Shown here piece by piece: positions 41,642 through 50,515 of a DNA stretch of 64,000 nt. This DNA is from JADGNZ01 sp963715895. Lineage in GTDB: Bacteria; Acidobacteriota; Thermoanaerobaculia; Gp7-AA8. The first letter of the stretch is position 1. The number at the start of each line of letters is the position of its first letter. Both the position numbers and the translations under genes were made by a program. The stretch lies in contig OY970284.1 of NCBI GenBank assembly GCA_963715895.1, positions 1,984,001-2,048,000 of the forward strand. Direction: 5' to 3'. Below the pieces are notes generated by a model. That model did not search any database. It had not been told where the DNA came from and saw only the letters and a list, made by a program, of their open reading frames with translations.

Positions 41642-42903
41642 GAAGGGCAGAAGGCAGAAGGCAGAAGGCAGAAGGCACTGAACCTTCATTCTTCATCCTT
41701 CTGCCTTCTGCCCTCTGCCTTCTGACCTTCCTCGTCGCCCGACTTCCTCTCCTCGTTCTGCGCGCGCCGTTCTTCGACGAGCTGTTCACGCGCTGGATCG
41801 CAGGCAGGCCGTTCGCCGTGATTCTCTCCGCGCTACAGCACGACTCCGGCCCGCCGCTCTACTATTTCGCGGTCCATCTACTGGGCGACCCATCGGTCGA
41901 AGCGACCCGCCTTCTGTCGCTCGTCTGCGCGGCGATCGCATTCGTCGTGATCTTCGTCCTGGGCCGGCCTCCCGCGGCGTTGCTGCTGGCGGTGCTTCCC
42001 CCCGCGGTGCTCATCGCGGCAGACGCCCGTGCCTATGCGCTGTGTGCGATGTTCGTGACGCTGGCAATCCTTGCGGTCGATCGGGAGAGGCCGATGCTTG
42101 CGGCGCTGCTGCTGGTTGCAGCGGCGTACAGCCACTACTACGGCGTCCTGTTCTTCCCGCTGCTCCTCATCGGAAGCACGCCGGTTGCCCGGCGGCTCTT
42201 CGCGCTGCTGCTCGCGGTCTTCCTCTACATCCCCGGATTCTGGCTGGCGTTGCACCAACCCGCCGGGGCGCGCGCGTGGATGGCCACGAACTGGCCGGAT
42301 GCGCTATTCGTTCGCCCGCCGCTCGTGCTGGCGATCATCGGCGCGGTTGCGCTAGCACTTTCCGTGCGCGTGAACCGCTACCTGTTCATGGTGCTCGTCC
42401 CGCTGATCCTGGCCATCGCCTTGCGCGTGTACGTTCCGATGCGATTCGAGTCGGTCATCGCCGCGCCGCTGGTGCTCTGGCTGGCCGAATCGCTGCGGAA
42501 CAACCGCTTCCGCCTGGCGTTGACGACAGCGTTGATCGCTATCGGCACCCTCTGGACCGCGCTCGGCATCATCGATCACGTCAACCGCCCGCCCGACCCC
42601 TACCGTCAGGCCGCTCGATGGATCGCCGCCAGCATCCCGGCGAACGAGACCGTCGTCGCCTCGGGGTACTGCTACCTGGAGACGGTGATGAACGGACATG
42701 AGCGCGTCGCTGCCTTTCCTCCGGAGCAGGGCGAACATCCCGGCTGGCGGGCGCTGCCGCGGCCGGAAGTTCCGATACCCACCGGCGCGTTCTACTGGAC
42801 TGGTGAGCGCGCCGCGCCGGAGCTCGGTATCCTGATCCGGGAACGCCGCATCATCAAGCCACTGTTCATCAACGACCGTGCGATGGTTGCACTGGTAAGG
42901 TAA
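41638..42903 (+). CDS. ArnT/PMT-like (GT39-type) membrane glycosyltransferase
   Basis: 421 residues from GTG 41638, four bases inside the preceding stop; no later start codon is near. Many hydrophobic helices. The early loop has Asp-Glu in LRAPFFDELFTRWIAG and then QHDSGPPLYYFAVHLLG, typical of PMT/ArnT-type transferases where the acidic pair binds the polyprenyl-phosphate sugar. The first 30 residues, including the first membrane helix (FFILLPSALCLLTFLVARL), are encoded by a heptamer hairpin. Target unknown. Confidence 0.75.
   Translation: MRRAEGRRQKAEGTEPSFFILLPSALCLLTFLVARLPLLVLRAPFFDELFTRWIAGRPFAVILSALQHDSGPPLYYFAVHLLGDPSVEATRLLSLVCAAIAFVVIFVLGRPPAALLLAVLPPAVLIAADARAYALCAMFVTLAILAVDRERPMLAALLLVAAAYSHYYGVLFFPLLLIGSTPVARRLFALLLAVFLYIPGFWLALHQPAGARAWMATNWPDALFVRPPLVLAIIGAVALALSVRVNRYLFMVLVPLILAIALRVYVPMRFESVIAAPLVLWLAESLRNNRFRLALTTALIAIGTLWTALGIIDHVNRPPDPYRQAARWIAASIPANETVVASGYCYLETVMNGHERVAAFPPEQGEHPGWRALPRPEVPIPTGAFYWTGERAAPELGILIRERRIIKPLFINDRAMVALVR
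41643..41728. repeat. Heptamer-repeat hairpin (GGCAGAA words) at the start of the next gene
   Basis: GGCAGAA repeated four times at 41646-41675 faces CCTTCTG-CCTTCTG-CCCTCTG-CCTTCTG at about 41697-41726. The whole element lies in frame inside the first 30 codons of the gene starting at 41638. Confidence 0.87.
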
Positions 42904-42914
42904 ACTCGCCCCCC

Positions 42915-43388
42915 ATGCCTCATTTCATCACTGACAAGTGCATTGGTTGCAGCGTCTGCGAGGTCAAGTGCCCCACGAACACCATCTGGGGCGCGGCCCG
43001 CGGCATGTACTACATCCACCCGGAGCGTTGCATCGACTGTTCGGTCTGCGGCATTTACTGTCCGGTCGACGCCATCCAGAACCAACACGGGGAGTTCATC
43101 CCCCGCGTCAAGCCGAAAGAGATCCCGAAAGCCGAAGTCATCAAGGAGCTCTGCACCGGATGCGAGTTCTGCGTCGATATCTGCCCGTTCGAGTGCATCA
43201 AGATGATCGACCCGAACGACGAGACGGTGGCCAACCACTACAAGATCGCCTTCGTCGACGAGAAAAAGTGTGTAGCCTGCCGGCTCTGCGAATCTGTCTG
43301 CGACAAGGACGCCATCGTCGTCCCCGAAGCGCCGACGCAGCTCAAGACCTATCTGCCTGACTTCGTGGTGATGGGAACCGGCCGTTGA
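42915..43388 (+). CDS. Ferredoxin-like protein with four CxxCxxCxxxC motifs
   Basis: 157 residues with 16 cysteines in four repeats: CIGCSVCEVKC, CIDCSVCGIYC, CTGCEFCVDIC and CVACRLCESVC. Each repeat alone ligates three Cys of one cluster and one of its partner, so four [4Fe-4S] clusters are expected. No membrane helix. First gene before the quinol/cytochrome operon, so it may deliver or accept electrons there. The overlap with the following gene (TTGA) indicates coupling. Confidence 0.92.
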   Translation: MPHFITDKCIGCSVCEVKCPTNTIWGAARGMYYIHPERCIDCSVCGIYCPVDAIQNQHGEFIPRVKPKEIPKAEVIKELCTGCEFCVDICPFECIKMIDPNDETVANHYKIAFVDEKKCVACRLCESVCDKDAIVVPEAPTQLKTYLPDFVVMGTGR

Positions 43389-44311
43389 GTGGGGAGCCGG
43401 GAATCGGGAGTCGGGAGTCGGAGACCGCGCCAAATACGACCCCCGGCCCCCGACCCCCGACTCCCGCGTCAGCCGACGTCCCTAAAGAATCGCCCAAAAC
43501 GATCCTCTTCCAGTTCGTCGTCTTTCCCCTCGGAATCGTTCTCATCGCCGTCCTGATCTTCTTCCTCTTCGGGAAGCTGGCGACGGACGAGCAGACCATC
43601 CCCGACTATCTCAACGCCATCCGTTCAGGAAGCTCGCACGAGCGGTGGCAGGCGGCGTATCAGCTCTCGAAGTCCCTCAAGCGCGGCGAGGCGAAGCGCT
43701 ATCCGAACCTCGAGCAGAACGTGGCCACGCTGTACGCCAATTCAAAGACCGACGATCCGCGCATCCGCCGTTACCTCGGCATGGTGCTGGGAACGCTCGG
43801 CGACCGCCGGGCCACGCCGTTGCTGCTCGACGGACTCAACGACCGCGACGTCGACAACCGTATCTACGCTCTCATGGCTCTCGGAGAGCTCCACGACCCT
43901 GCCGCGGTTCCGCGTATCGCACAGGCGGTTTCGGACGATGACAAGGATGTCCGCGCCACGGCCTATTACACGCTCGGAGCGATCGGCGACGCCAGCGCGG
44001 TTCCGGTTCTGGTCAACGGTCTGCAGGAGGAGGCGCCCGATGTCCGCTGGAATGCCGCCATCGCCCTCGGCCGGCTCGGCGACAAGCGCGCCCTCGCCCC
44101 TCTGCGCGAGATCCTCGACCGTTCCCGGCTGAACCGCGTCGCCACCATGCGCGAAGACCAGAAGGAAGATGCCATGATCGTGGCGATGTCGACCTATGCC
44201 AGGCTGGCCGGCCACGATGCCGCTCCCGACCTGCAACGGATCGCTACGAGCGATCCAAGCCTGCCCGTCCGCGCCGCCGCAAAGCAGGCGTTGGCGCAGA
44301 TCGGGAAATGA
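43385..44311 (+). CDS. Membrane-anchored HEAT-repeat protein
   Basis: 308 residues from TTG 43385, overlapping the ferredoxin stop by four bases. Residues 1-30 are Pro/Ser/Thr-rich and repeat-encoded; residues about 38-62 form one membrane helix (FQFVVFPLGIVLIAVLIFFL); residues 80-305 hold five to six HEAT repeats (RIYALMALGELHDPAAVPRI, VRATAYYTLGAIGDASAVPV, VRWNAAIALGRLGDKRALAP). No enzyme motif. May be an assembly or docking factor for the respiratory complex encoded next. Confidence 0.87.
   Translation: MSGEPGIGSRESETAPNTTPGPRPPTPASADVPKESPKTILFQFVVFPLGIVLIAVLIFFLFGKLATDEQTIPDYLNAIRSGSSHERWQAAYQLSKSLKRGEAKRYPNLEQNVATLYANSKTDDPRIRRYLGMVLGTLGDRRATPLLLDGLNDRDVDNRIYALMALGELHDPAAVPRIAQAVSDDDKDVRATAYYTLGAIGDASAVPVLVNGLQEEAPDVRWNAAIALGRLGDKRALAPLREILDRSRLNRVATMREDQKEDAMIVAMSTYARLAGHDAAPDLQRIATSDPSLPVRAAAKQALAQIGK
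43388..43470. repeat. Heptamer-repeat hairpin (CGGGAGT words) at the start of the next gene
   Basis: CGGGAAT-CGGGAGT-CGGGAGT at about 43400-43420 faces CCCCCGG-CCCCCGA-CCCCCGA-CTCCCG at about 43440-43467. Translated as residues 2-28 of the HEAT membrane protein. Confidence 0.82.
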
Positions 44312-44323
44312 TGCGCGTGTAAG

Positions 44324-44373
44324 TTGCTGACTTGATACGTTTTATCAAGCACCCCAGCAACTCGGCAACCATC
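44324..44373. repeat. Short octamer-repeat hairpin (AGTTGCTG words)
   Basis: AGTTGCTGACTTGATAC at 44323-44339 faces CAGCAACTCGGCAACC at 44354-44370, with an internal TGATACG/TATCAAG pairing. In the gap before the Rieske gene. Confidence 0.6.
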
Positions 44374-44479
44374 TTCCGACCTTCCGTGCCTGTCACCTTT
44401 TTCGTTGACAGCGGTTGCCGAAAAGCAGATATTTACGCCCGCGCCGGAGCGGGCACGTTCGGCACCTTCAAAACCCCGG

Positions 44480-45052
44480 ATGTCTGACGAAATCACGCCA
44501 TATCAGATGGTTCCAAAGACTCCCCTTGCGGGGAGCGCGGCTGCTGAGATCCGCGAACAGGGCGAGATCTCGCGCCGCAGTTTCCCCGTTGTCCTGACCA
44601 CGGCCTGGGTGGCCCTGGCCGCTGCGCTCGGGGGGCTGAGCGCGGTACTTCTCCGCTTCCTCTTCCCCAACGTCCTCTTCGAGCCCGTCCAGAAGTTCAA
44701 GGCCGGTCTGCCGGCCGACTATTCGGTCGGAGAGGTCGACGAGCGCTGGAAGGACAAGTACGGCATCTGGATCGTCCGCACCGAGGAGATCATTTACGCG
44801 CTGATCACGGTTTGCACGCACCTCGGGTGTACACCGAACTGGCTTCCGACGCAGAATAAATTCAAGTGCCCCTGCCACGGCAGCGGCTACTACAAGTCCG
44901 GCATCAATTTCGAGGGACCGACTCCGCGTCCGCTCGAACGGGCCAAGATCTTCATCGACATCGCTGACGGGCAGATCGTGGTCGACAAATCGAAGCAATA
45001 CCATCAGGAGCGGGGGGAGTGGACTGACCCCGAGGCATTCATCAAGCTGTAG
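44480..45052 (+). CDS. Rieske [2Fe-2S] protein of cytochrome bc/b6-type complex
   Basis: 190 residues from ATG 44480; a TTG at 44405 would add 25 residues. One N-terminal membrane helix (VVLTTAWVALAAALGGLSAV) after a twin-Arg-free RRSF segment, then the Rieske fold with CTHLGC and CPCHGSGY, which supply two Cys and two His to the cluster and the disulfide. Takes electrons from quinol at cytochrome b and passes them to a cytochrome c. Followed by the two cytochrome b subunits. Confidence 0.93.
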   Translation: MSDEITPYQMVPKTPLAGSAAAEIREQGEISRRSFPVVLTTAWVALAAALGGLSAVLLRFLFPNVLFEPVQKFKAGLPADYSVGEVDERWKDKYGIWIVRTEEIIYALITVCTHLGCTPNWLPTQNKFKCPCHGSGYYKSGINFEGPTPRPLERAKIFIDIADGQIVVDKSKQYHQERGEWTDPEAFIKL

Positions 45053-45091
45053 TTCCCGGCTCTCAGCCGGTAGCCGACAGCCGAGGAGACA

Positions 45092-45877
45092 ATGGCGAAT
45101 CTACGAGGACTCCAGGAAGGCATCGTCAATTCGCAGATCTGGAAATCAGTGTTCCGGGTCGGCATCCCCAACACGAACCGCAAGCGCGTACTGGCGGTGC
45201 TCGGATCGCTGATTCTCCATCTTCATCCCGTCAAGGTCCGCCGCTCCGGCGTGCGCATGAGCTACACCTGGTGCATGGGCGGGACGTCCTTCTTCCTCTT
45301 CCTCGTCGAGACCGTGACCGGCCTGCTGCTGATGTTTTACTACCGGCCGACCATCGAGTATGCCTTTACCGACATCATGGACCTGCGCGAGCAGGCACCG
45401 TTCGGGATCATGCGCGAGATGCACCGCTGGGGCGCGCACGCCATGGTCATCGCTGTCTGGCTGCATATGTTCCGTGTTTTCATGACCGGTTCGTACAAAC
45501 CGCCTCGTGAGTTCAACTGGAACGTCGGCGTTATCCTGCTCGTTCTGACGCTGCTGCTCTCGTTCACGGGATATCTGCTCCCATGGGATCAGCTTGCGAT
45601 CTGGGCCATCACCGTCGGTTCTTCGATGGCTCGCGCCTCTCCCGGTGCCGGTAATGAGGGGCCCATGTCGGGCCTGGTGAAGCTGGGGGATATACGACTT
45701 ATTCATGCGGGTGACGATGCCCGCTTTGCGCTCATCGGCGGGCGGTCGATCGGGGCCGCGACGCTGCTGCGCTTCTATGTCCTGCATTGCGTCGTGATTC
45801 CTCTCGCGGCCGGTTTCCTGATGGCCATTCACTTCTGGCGAGTTCGAAAAGACGGAGGCATCTCGGGTCCGCTGTAG
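45092..45877 (+). CDS. Cytochrome b6-type subunit
   Basis: 261 residues, four membrane helices. Haem ligand pairs are clear: MHRWGAHAMVIAVWLHMFRV (two His 14 apart) and LHCVVIPLAAGFLMAIHFWR, where 14 residues separate the two His, the spacing of cytochrome b6 rather than bc1 cytochrome b. It ends RKDGGISGPL, as in b6. The N-terminal half of a split cytochrome b, with the second half in the next gene. RBS GGAGAC before ATG 45092. Confidence 0.94.
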   Translation: MANLRGLQEGIVNSQIWKSVFRVGIPNTNRKRVLAVLGSLILHLHPVKVRRSGVRMSYTWCMGGTSFFLFLVETVTGLLLMFYYRPTIEYAFTDIMDLREQAPFGIMREMHRWGAHAMVIAVWLHMFRVFMTGSYKPPREFNWNVGVILLVLTLLLSFTGYLLPWDQLAIWAITVGSSMARASPGAGNEGPMSGLVKLGDIRLIHAGDDARFALIGGRSIGAATLLRFYVLHCVVIPLAAGFLMAIHFWRVRKDGGISGPL

Positions 45878-45892
45878 CGGGACGAGCGCGCG

Positions 45893-47116
45893 ATGACTTT
45901 CATCAAGGATTTCATCAATGTACTGTCAGCAGGGTCGATCTCATTCACCCTGCTGACTTCGATTTTCGCGCTCGTCATCTATTTCAATCTGCTGGGCGGC
46001 CGGATCAAGGCCGTGGGCGGAATGGCCTTCATCGGCCTGGGCGTCTTCATGCTGGTGTTGGGGATTTTCGTGCCGCCGCTGCTCTATCTCGGCGTTGCCT
46101 ATCTCCTGATCCTTTTCGCACTGGCCCGGCTGGGCGGACGGTTGTGGGATACGAAGGTCGGCCTTCGGCTGTTCGTCATCGGCGCGCTGGCGTTCGGCCT
46201 GTCGATGCTCGATCCGAATTTCTTTCTCATCGCGGCGAAGCCCGACAACGTGCCTATCGTGGCGATGATCTTTCTTCTCGGATTTTTTACCTGGGTGGCG
46301 CTTCGGAAGGCCTACCTCAACGACACCCAGATCGCCGTAGGCGGCATTCCCTGGGAGAAGACGGAGTCGGACGAGAAGCTTTTCACCTGGCCCGATCTCG
46401 TCTATACCGAATTGCTCTGCATGATCCTCCTGACGATCGTGATGATCGTCTGGTCGGTCGTTCTGCGCGCGCCGCTGGAAGAGGCGGCCAATCCGACGTC
46501 GTCTCCCAATCCCGCCAAGGCTCCGTGGTACTTCCTCGGCCTGCAGGAAATGCTGGTCTATTTCGACCCCTGGCTGGCGGGAGTGGTACTGCCGACGCTG
46601 ATCATCGTCGGTCTTATGGCCATCCCGTACATCGATACGAATCCAAAGGGAAACGGCTACTACTCCTTCCGCGAACGGAAATGGGAGATCGGCGTCTTTC
46701 TTTATGGCTTTCTCGTGCTCTGGTCGTTTCTCATCATCACGGGAACGTTCCTGCGCGGCCCGAACTGGAACTTCTTCGGCCCCTATGAATTCTGGGATCC
46801 GAACAAGCTCGTACCGCTGGTGAACGTCGATCTGTCGGAGCTGATGTGGGTGAAGGTTCTGGGCACATCGCTGCCGAAACTCTGGATCATCCGTGAGATC
46901 TTCGGGCTTGGACTCATTGGTGTTTACCTCGGTCTTCCGCCGGTGATGGCGGCCGGACCGTTCCGCCGCTTCTATAACAAGATGGGGGCGGCCCGCTATT
47001 ACGTCGGCGCCTATCTCTTCCTGATCATGATGTCGCTGCCGATCAAGATGGTGCTGCGCTGGCTGTTCAATCTGAAATACATCCTCCATATCCAGGAGAT
47101 TTTCTTCAACGTCTGA
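45893..47116 (+). CDS. Cytochrome b C-terminal (subunit IV-like) membrane protein, extended
   Basis: 407 residues, longer than plastid-type subunit IV (about 160). Several extra helices at the N-terminus (residues 10-130) precede a subunit-IV-like core with NPAKAPWYFLGLQEMLVYFD, the position of the PEWY quinol-oxidation motif (here PWY without the Glu). More helices follow to the C-terminus. Combined with the b6-type gene it forms the quinol-oxidising core. The missing Glu of PEWY is a point to check. Confidence 0.85.
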   Translation: MTFIKDFINVLSAGSISFTLLTSIFALVIYFNLLGGRIKAVGGMAFIGLGVFMLVLGIFVPPLLYLGVAYLLILFALARLGGRLWDTKVGLRLFVIGALAFGLSMLDPNFFLIAAKPDNVPIVAMIFLLGFFTWVALRKAYLNDTQIAVGGIPWEKTESDEKLFTWPDLVYTELLCMILLTIVMIVWSVVLRAPLEEAANPTSSPNPAKAPWYFLGLQEMLVYFDPWLAGVVLPTLIIVGLMAIPYIDTNPKGNGYYSFRERKWEIGVFLYGFLVLWSFLIITGTFLRGPNWNFFGPYEFWDPNKLVPLVNVDLSELMWVKVLGTSLPKLWIIREIFGLGLIGVYLGLPPVMAAGPFRRFYNKMGAARYYVGAYLFLIMMSLPIKMVLRWLFNLKYILHIQEIFFNV

Positions 47117-47132
47117 GGGCGCCGTAGAACCG

Positions 47133-50100
47133 ATGAAGCCACAAGAGCCGATCCCTCACAATTACTCGATTCGCAGGCTGAATTGGATATTCGCCCTGTC
47201 GAGCCTCGGTTTGCTCGTGGTCACCGGTCTTATCGTCGGTTACGACTACATCCGTGGCTGGAAGTGGTTCCAGCTCGAGTTCATGCGCATGCAGCGTGAG
47301 CGCATCGTCCAGGAGATGCAGCTCGCCAGCTCCTCGGAAAACAAGCAACTGCTGACGAACCTCGGCGAGCAGACGCACAGGAACAGTCTGGACCTGGCGG
47401 CGCATCGCGACCAGTATCTATCCGCGCAAAAGGCGCTCGACGCGATGGAAGGGGACCACTATCGCGCCGATCAGGACTACCGCTTCGCCAAGGCGAACCT
47501 CGACGCGCAGCGCTACATCACGGAGGCTTCCGTCGTGCAGCACCGGTCCGACGCCGCCCAGCAGCAGGCCGAATTCGAACGTCAGACGAAGCATCTCGCT
47601 GCCCTGGACGTCCGCCTGCAGGAGGTCACGCGCCAGCGCGATGCCGCAAAGGCAAACGTCGACCAGTGGCTGAAGAAAATCAAGGATGCCGAGGATAAGA
47701 GAAAAGAGTTGACGGCTTCCGTGGACCTGCTGACCAAACAGTTGAACCTCGTGGACATGGACCGGTTCAGCACGAACTGGATTCTCAGCCAGCCGATGCT
47801 CGACTTCATCAACCCGGTGATCAAGATCGATCAGGTCGTTCTGAACGATCTGTCGATCGACATGAACTACATGAACGTACCGCGGGTCGATCGCTGCCAG
47901 ACCTGCCACCGCGCCATCGACACGCCGGGATGGGAGTCAAAGACGGAAGCAGCCCGGCTCTCCCAGGAGTTGCAGCAGAAGCTCGACGCGTACGAAATCC
48001 CCCAGGAAAAGCGCAAGGAGACGGAAGACCGCATCGCCCAGCTCAAACGGATTCAGGATGCTCCTGCCGACATCCTCAATCCGTGGCGCACCCATCCGAA
48101 GCTCGATCTCTTCGTCGGCTCGGCGTCCGTGCATCCGCTTCTCGAGTACGGATGCACTGTTTGCCACCGCGGCCAGGATCGGGCCACCGAATTCGGCCGG
48201 GCCGGCCACACACCGGCCAGCCCGAGGATGGAACATCGCTGGGCGGAGCGGACCATGCTCAGCGGCGGCTTCTTTCCGCTGCCGCGCGACTTCGAAAAGC
48301 GCAATTGGGGATACGAAGAGAATGAGTTCATCGAGACGCCGATGTATCCGCGGCATTACTACGAGGCTGGATGCATCAAGTGCCACTCGGGACAGATGAG
48401 CGTCGACCGCGGCGACGACATTACCAGGGCCACGCAGACCGTGGAGCTCTACGGCTGCTACGCCTGTCACAAGATTAACAACTGGCGCTTCTCGGATCTT
48501 CGCAAGCCTGGACCTGACCTCGGCGGCATCGCGGAGAAGACCACGCCGGAGTGGGCATTCCGCTGGATCAGCGAGCCGCACAACTTCCGGTCGACGACGC
48601 GCATGCCGTCGTTTTTCTATCAGCGCAACATCGTTGACCCCAGTGTCGTGCCGCCGCAGGAACGCGCGCATAACATCAAGCTTCAGGACGCCGAGATCCA
48701 CGCCATCGTCAGCTACCTCTTCGACAAGTCCACGCATCGTCCCTGGTCGCCCCCCGGAGCCGGCGATGCCGCCCGTGGCAAACAGATCGTCGGCAGCGTC
48801 GGCTGCCTGGGCTGCCATATCGATACCGAGCAGGTGAAGGACGAGAAGACGGGCCGGATGCGCCTTGCCAAGCGCGAGGACTTCCCGCTGGAGCGCAACT
48901 ACGGCTTCAATTTCACCGGCGTGGGGACGAAGGCGAACGCGGCCTGGATCTACAACTGGATCAAGAACCCGAAGGCCTATTACGCGGATGCGCCGATGCC
49001 GTCATTGCGGCTCACCGATCAGGAGGCGTCCGACGTGACGGCCTACCTGCTCACCATGCAGAAACCGGGCTTCATGAATACACCGATCCGTCCGGCGGAC
49101 AGGAAGGCCGTTCACGATCTGGCCAAGGGTTATCTGATCAACACGCTTAGTGATCGCGATGCGGAGTTGAAGTTGAAGTCGATGGCGGATCGCGATCAGC
49201 TCGTTTATCTGGGGCAGCGCTCCATTGAGAAGTACGGCTGCTATTCGTGCCACAACATCAAGGGATTCGAAGGTCTGAAACCGATCGGGACCGAGCTGAC
49301 GGTCGAGGGATCGAAAGCTCTTCATCTCTTCGATTTCGGCTTCATGGCCGATGAGCAGTGGAAAAACGAAGACGGTGCGACGGAGCACGTCATCCATACC
49401 GTGCCGTCGTGGGTCTACAACAAGTTGCGCAATCCGCGCATCTACGACGACCGCCGCACGAAGGTTTACAACGACAAGTTGAAGATGCCGAACTTCCACC
49501 TCACGCCGGAAGAGGCACGCCGTATCGCCATGGTGGTCGTCGGTCTTACGAAAGAGAAGGTGGCCGAGAACCGGATGGCCGGGCTCGACGCCCGGACCCG
49601 GCTCATCGAAGAAGGCCGCAAACGGGTCTCGCAGCACAATTGCCGCGCGTGTCACGTCGTCGACGGACGCGGGCGAGCCATCGCCTCTACGATCGCCGAC
49701 GCCAACTTCTTCCCGCCGGACCTGTCGCCTGAAGGTGCGCGTGCGCAATCTCCGTTTCTCTTCAACTTTCTCAAAGATCCGACGGTGATGAAGATCCGGC
49801 CGTGGGTCAGCGTGCGCATGCCGACCTTCCATTTCAGCGATGAGGAGACCAATACGCTGGTCACCTTCTTCGCGCAGGAAGGGCAGCGTTCGGAATTCGA
49901 TACGACGCGCAACATGACTCCAACGGCGCAGAACGTCATGATCGGCAAGCAGGTCTTCACGATGATGCGCTGCGGGCAGTGCCACGTCACCACGCCGGTG
50001 CAGAACCCGGAGAATCCGCCGGTGCCGAATACGGCCGACACGGCGTCGCTGGCCCCAAATCTGACGCTGGCGCGCCTGCGGCTTCGCCACGAATGGATCT

Positions 50101-50495
50101 CCGATTGGATCCGCCGTCCCAACGAGATGATTCCCGGAACGAGAATGCCGGCAAACTTCCCCCGAGATGCCGCGACGGGCGGTTTCCAGTCGCCGCTGGC
50201 GATGGCCATCGATACACCGCAGTTCGCGCAGTACAAAGCGACGTTGCTGCCCCTTTTCAAGGGCGATGAGAAGGAATTGAGACGAACGATGAGCGATGCC
50301 GTCGCGCTGACCGACTATCTGCGCGACTACATCTGGAGCATTGGTATTACACAGATGCGGACGGCCTCGCCGGACGGGCAGGTGCCTTCGATGGCGATGC
50401 CGCAACCGTCGCTGCCCCCGGTGGCGGCGCCGGCCGCGAAATCGACGCGCAATCAGCGCGGCGCGCCGGCGGCAGGCAGCGGACCAGGACGTTAG
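47133..50495 (+). CDS. Membrane-anchored octahaem cytochrome c with long coiled coil
   Basis: 1120 residues. One N-terminal helix (WIFALSSLGLLVVTGLIVGY), then residues about 45-215 predicted coiled coil, then eight CxxCH haem sites at about residues 254 (CQTCH), 341 (CTVCH), 414 (CIKCH), 442 (CYACH), 558 (CLGCH), 703 (CYSCH), 837 (CRACH) and 947 (CGQCH). The C-terminal region is Pro/Ala-rich. Several haem modules resemble class I cytochrome c (with downstream Met such as RMPSFFYQ). Lies in the quinol oxidase operon, likely the electron acceptor of the Rieske protein and donor to the oxidase. Confidence 0.93.
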   Translation: MKPQEPIPHNYSIRRLNWIFALSSLGLLVVTGLIVGYDYIRGWKWFQLEFMRMQRERIVQEMQLASSSENKQLLTNLGEQTHRNSLDLAAHRDQYLSAQKALDAMEGDHYRADQDYRFAKANLDAQRYITEASVVQHRSDAAQQQAEFERQTKHLAALDVRLQEVTRQRDAAKANVDQWLKKIKDAEDKRKELTASVDLLTKQLNLVDMDRFSTNWILSQPMLDFINPVIKIDQVVLNDLSIDMNYMNVPRVDRCQTCHRAIDTPGWESKTEAARLSQELQQKLDAYEIPQEKRKETEDRIAQLKRIQDAPADILNPWRTHPKLDLFVGSASVHPLLEYGCTVCHRGQDRATEFGRAGHTPASPRMEHRWAERTMLSGGFFPLPRDFEKRNWGYEENEFIETPMYPRHYYEAGCIKCHSGQMSVDRGDDITRATQTVELYGCYACHKINNWRFSDLRKPGPDLGGIAEKTTPEWAFRWISEPHNFRSTTRMPSFFYQRNIVDPSVVPPQERAHNIKLQDAEIHAIVSYLFDKSTHRPWSPPGAGDAARGKQIVGSVGCLGCHIDTEQVKDEKTGRMRLAKREDFPLERNYGFNFTGVGTKANAAWIYNWIKNPKAYYADAPMPSLRLTDQEASDVTAYLLTMQKPGFMNTPIRPADRKAVHDLAKGYLINTLSDRDAELKLKSMADRDQLVYLGQRSIEKYGCYSCHNIKGFEGLKPIGTELTVEGSKALHLFDFGFMADEQWKNEDGATEHVIHTVPSWVYNKLRNPRIYDDRRTKVYNDKLKMPNFHLTPEEARRIAMVVVGLTKEKVAENRMAGLDARTRLIEEGRKRVSQHNCRACHVVDGRGRAIASTIADANFFPPDLSPEGARAQSPFLFNFLKDPTVMKIRPWVSVRMPTFHFSDEETNTLVTFFAQEGQRSEFDTTRNMTPTAQNVMIGKQVFTMMRCGQCHVTTPVQNPENPPVPNTADTASLAPNLTLARLRLRHEWISDWIRRPNEMIPGTRMPANFPRDAATGGFQSPLAMAIDTPQFAQYKATLLPLFKGDEKELRRTMSDAVALTDYLRDYIWSIGITQMRTASPDGQVPSMAMPQPSLPPVAAPAAKSTRNQRGAPAAGSGPGR

Positions 50496-50515
50496 AAATT
50501 CAGGAGATAGGCTCA

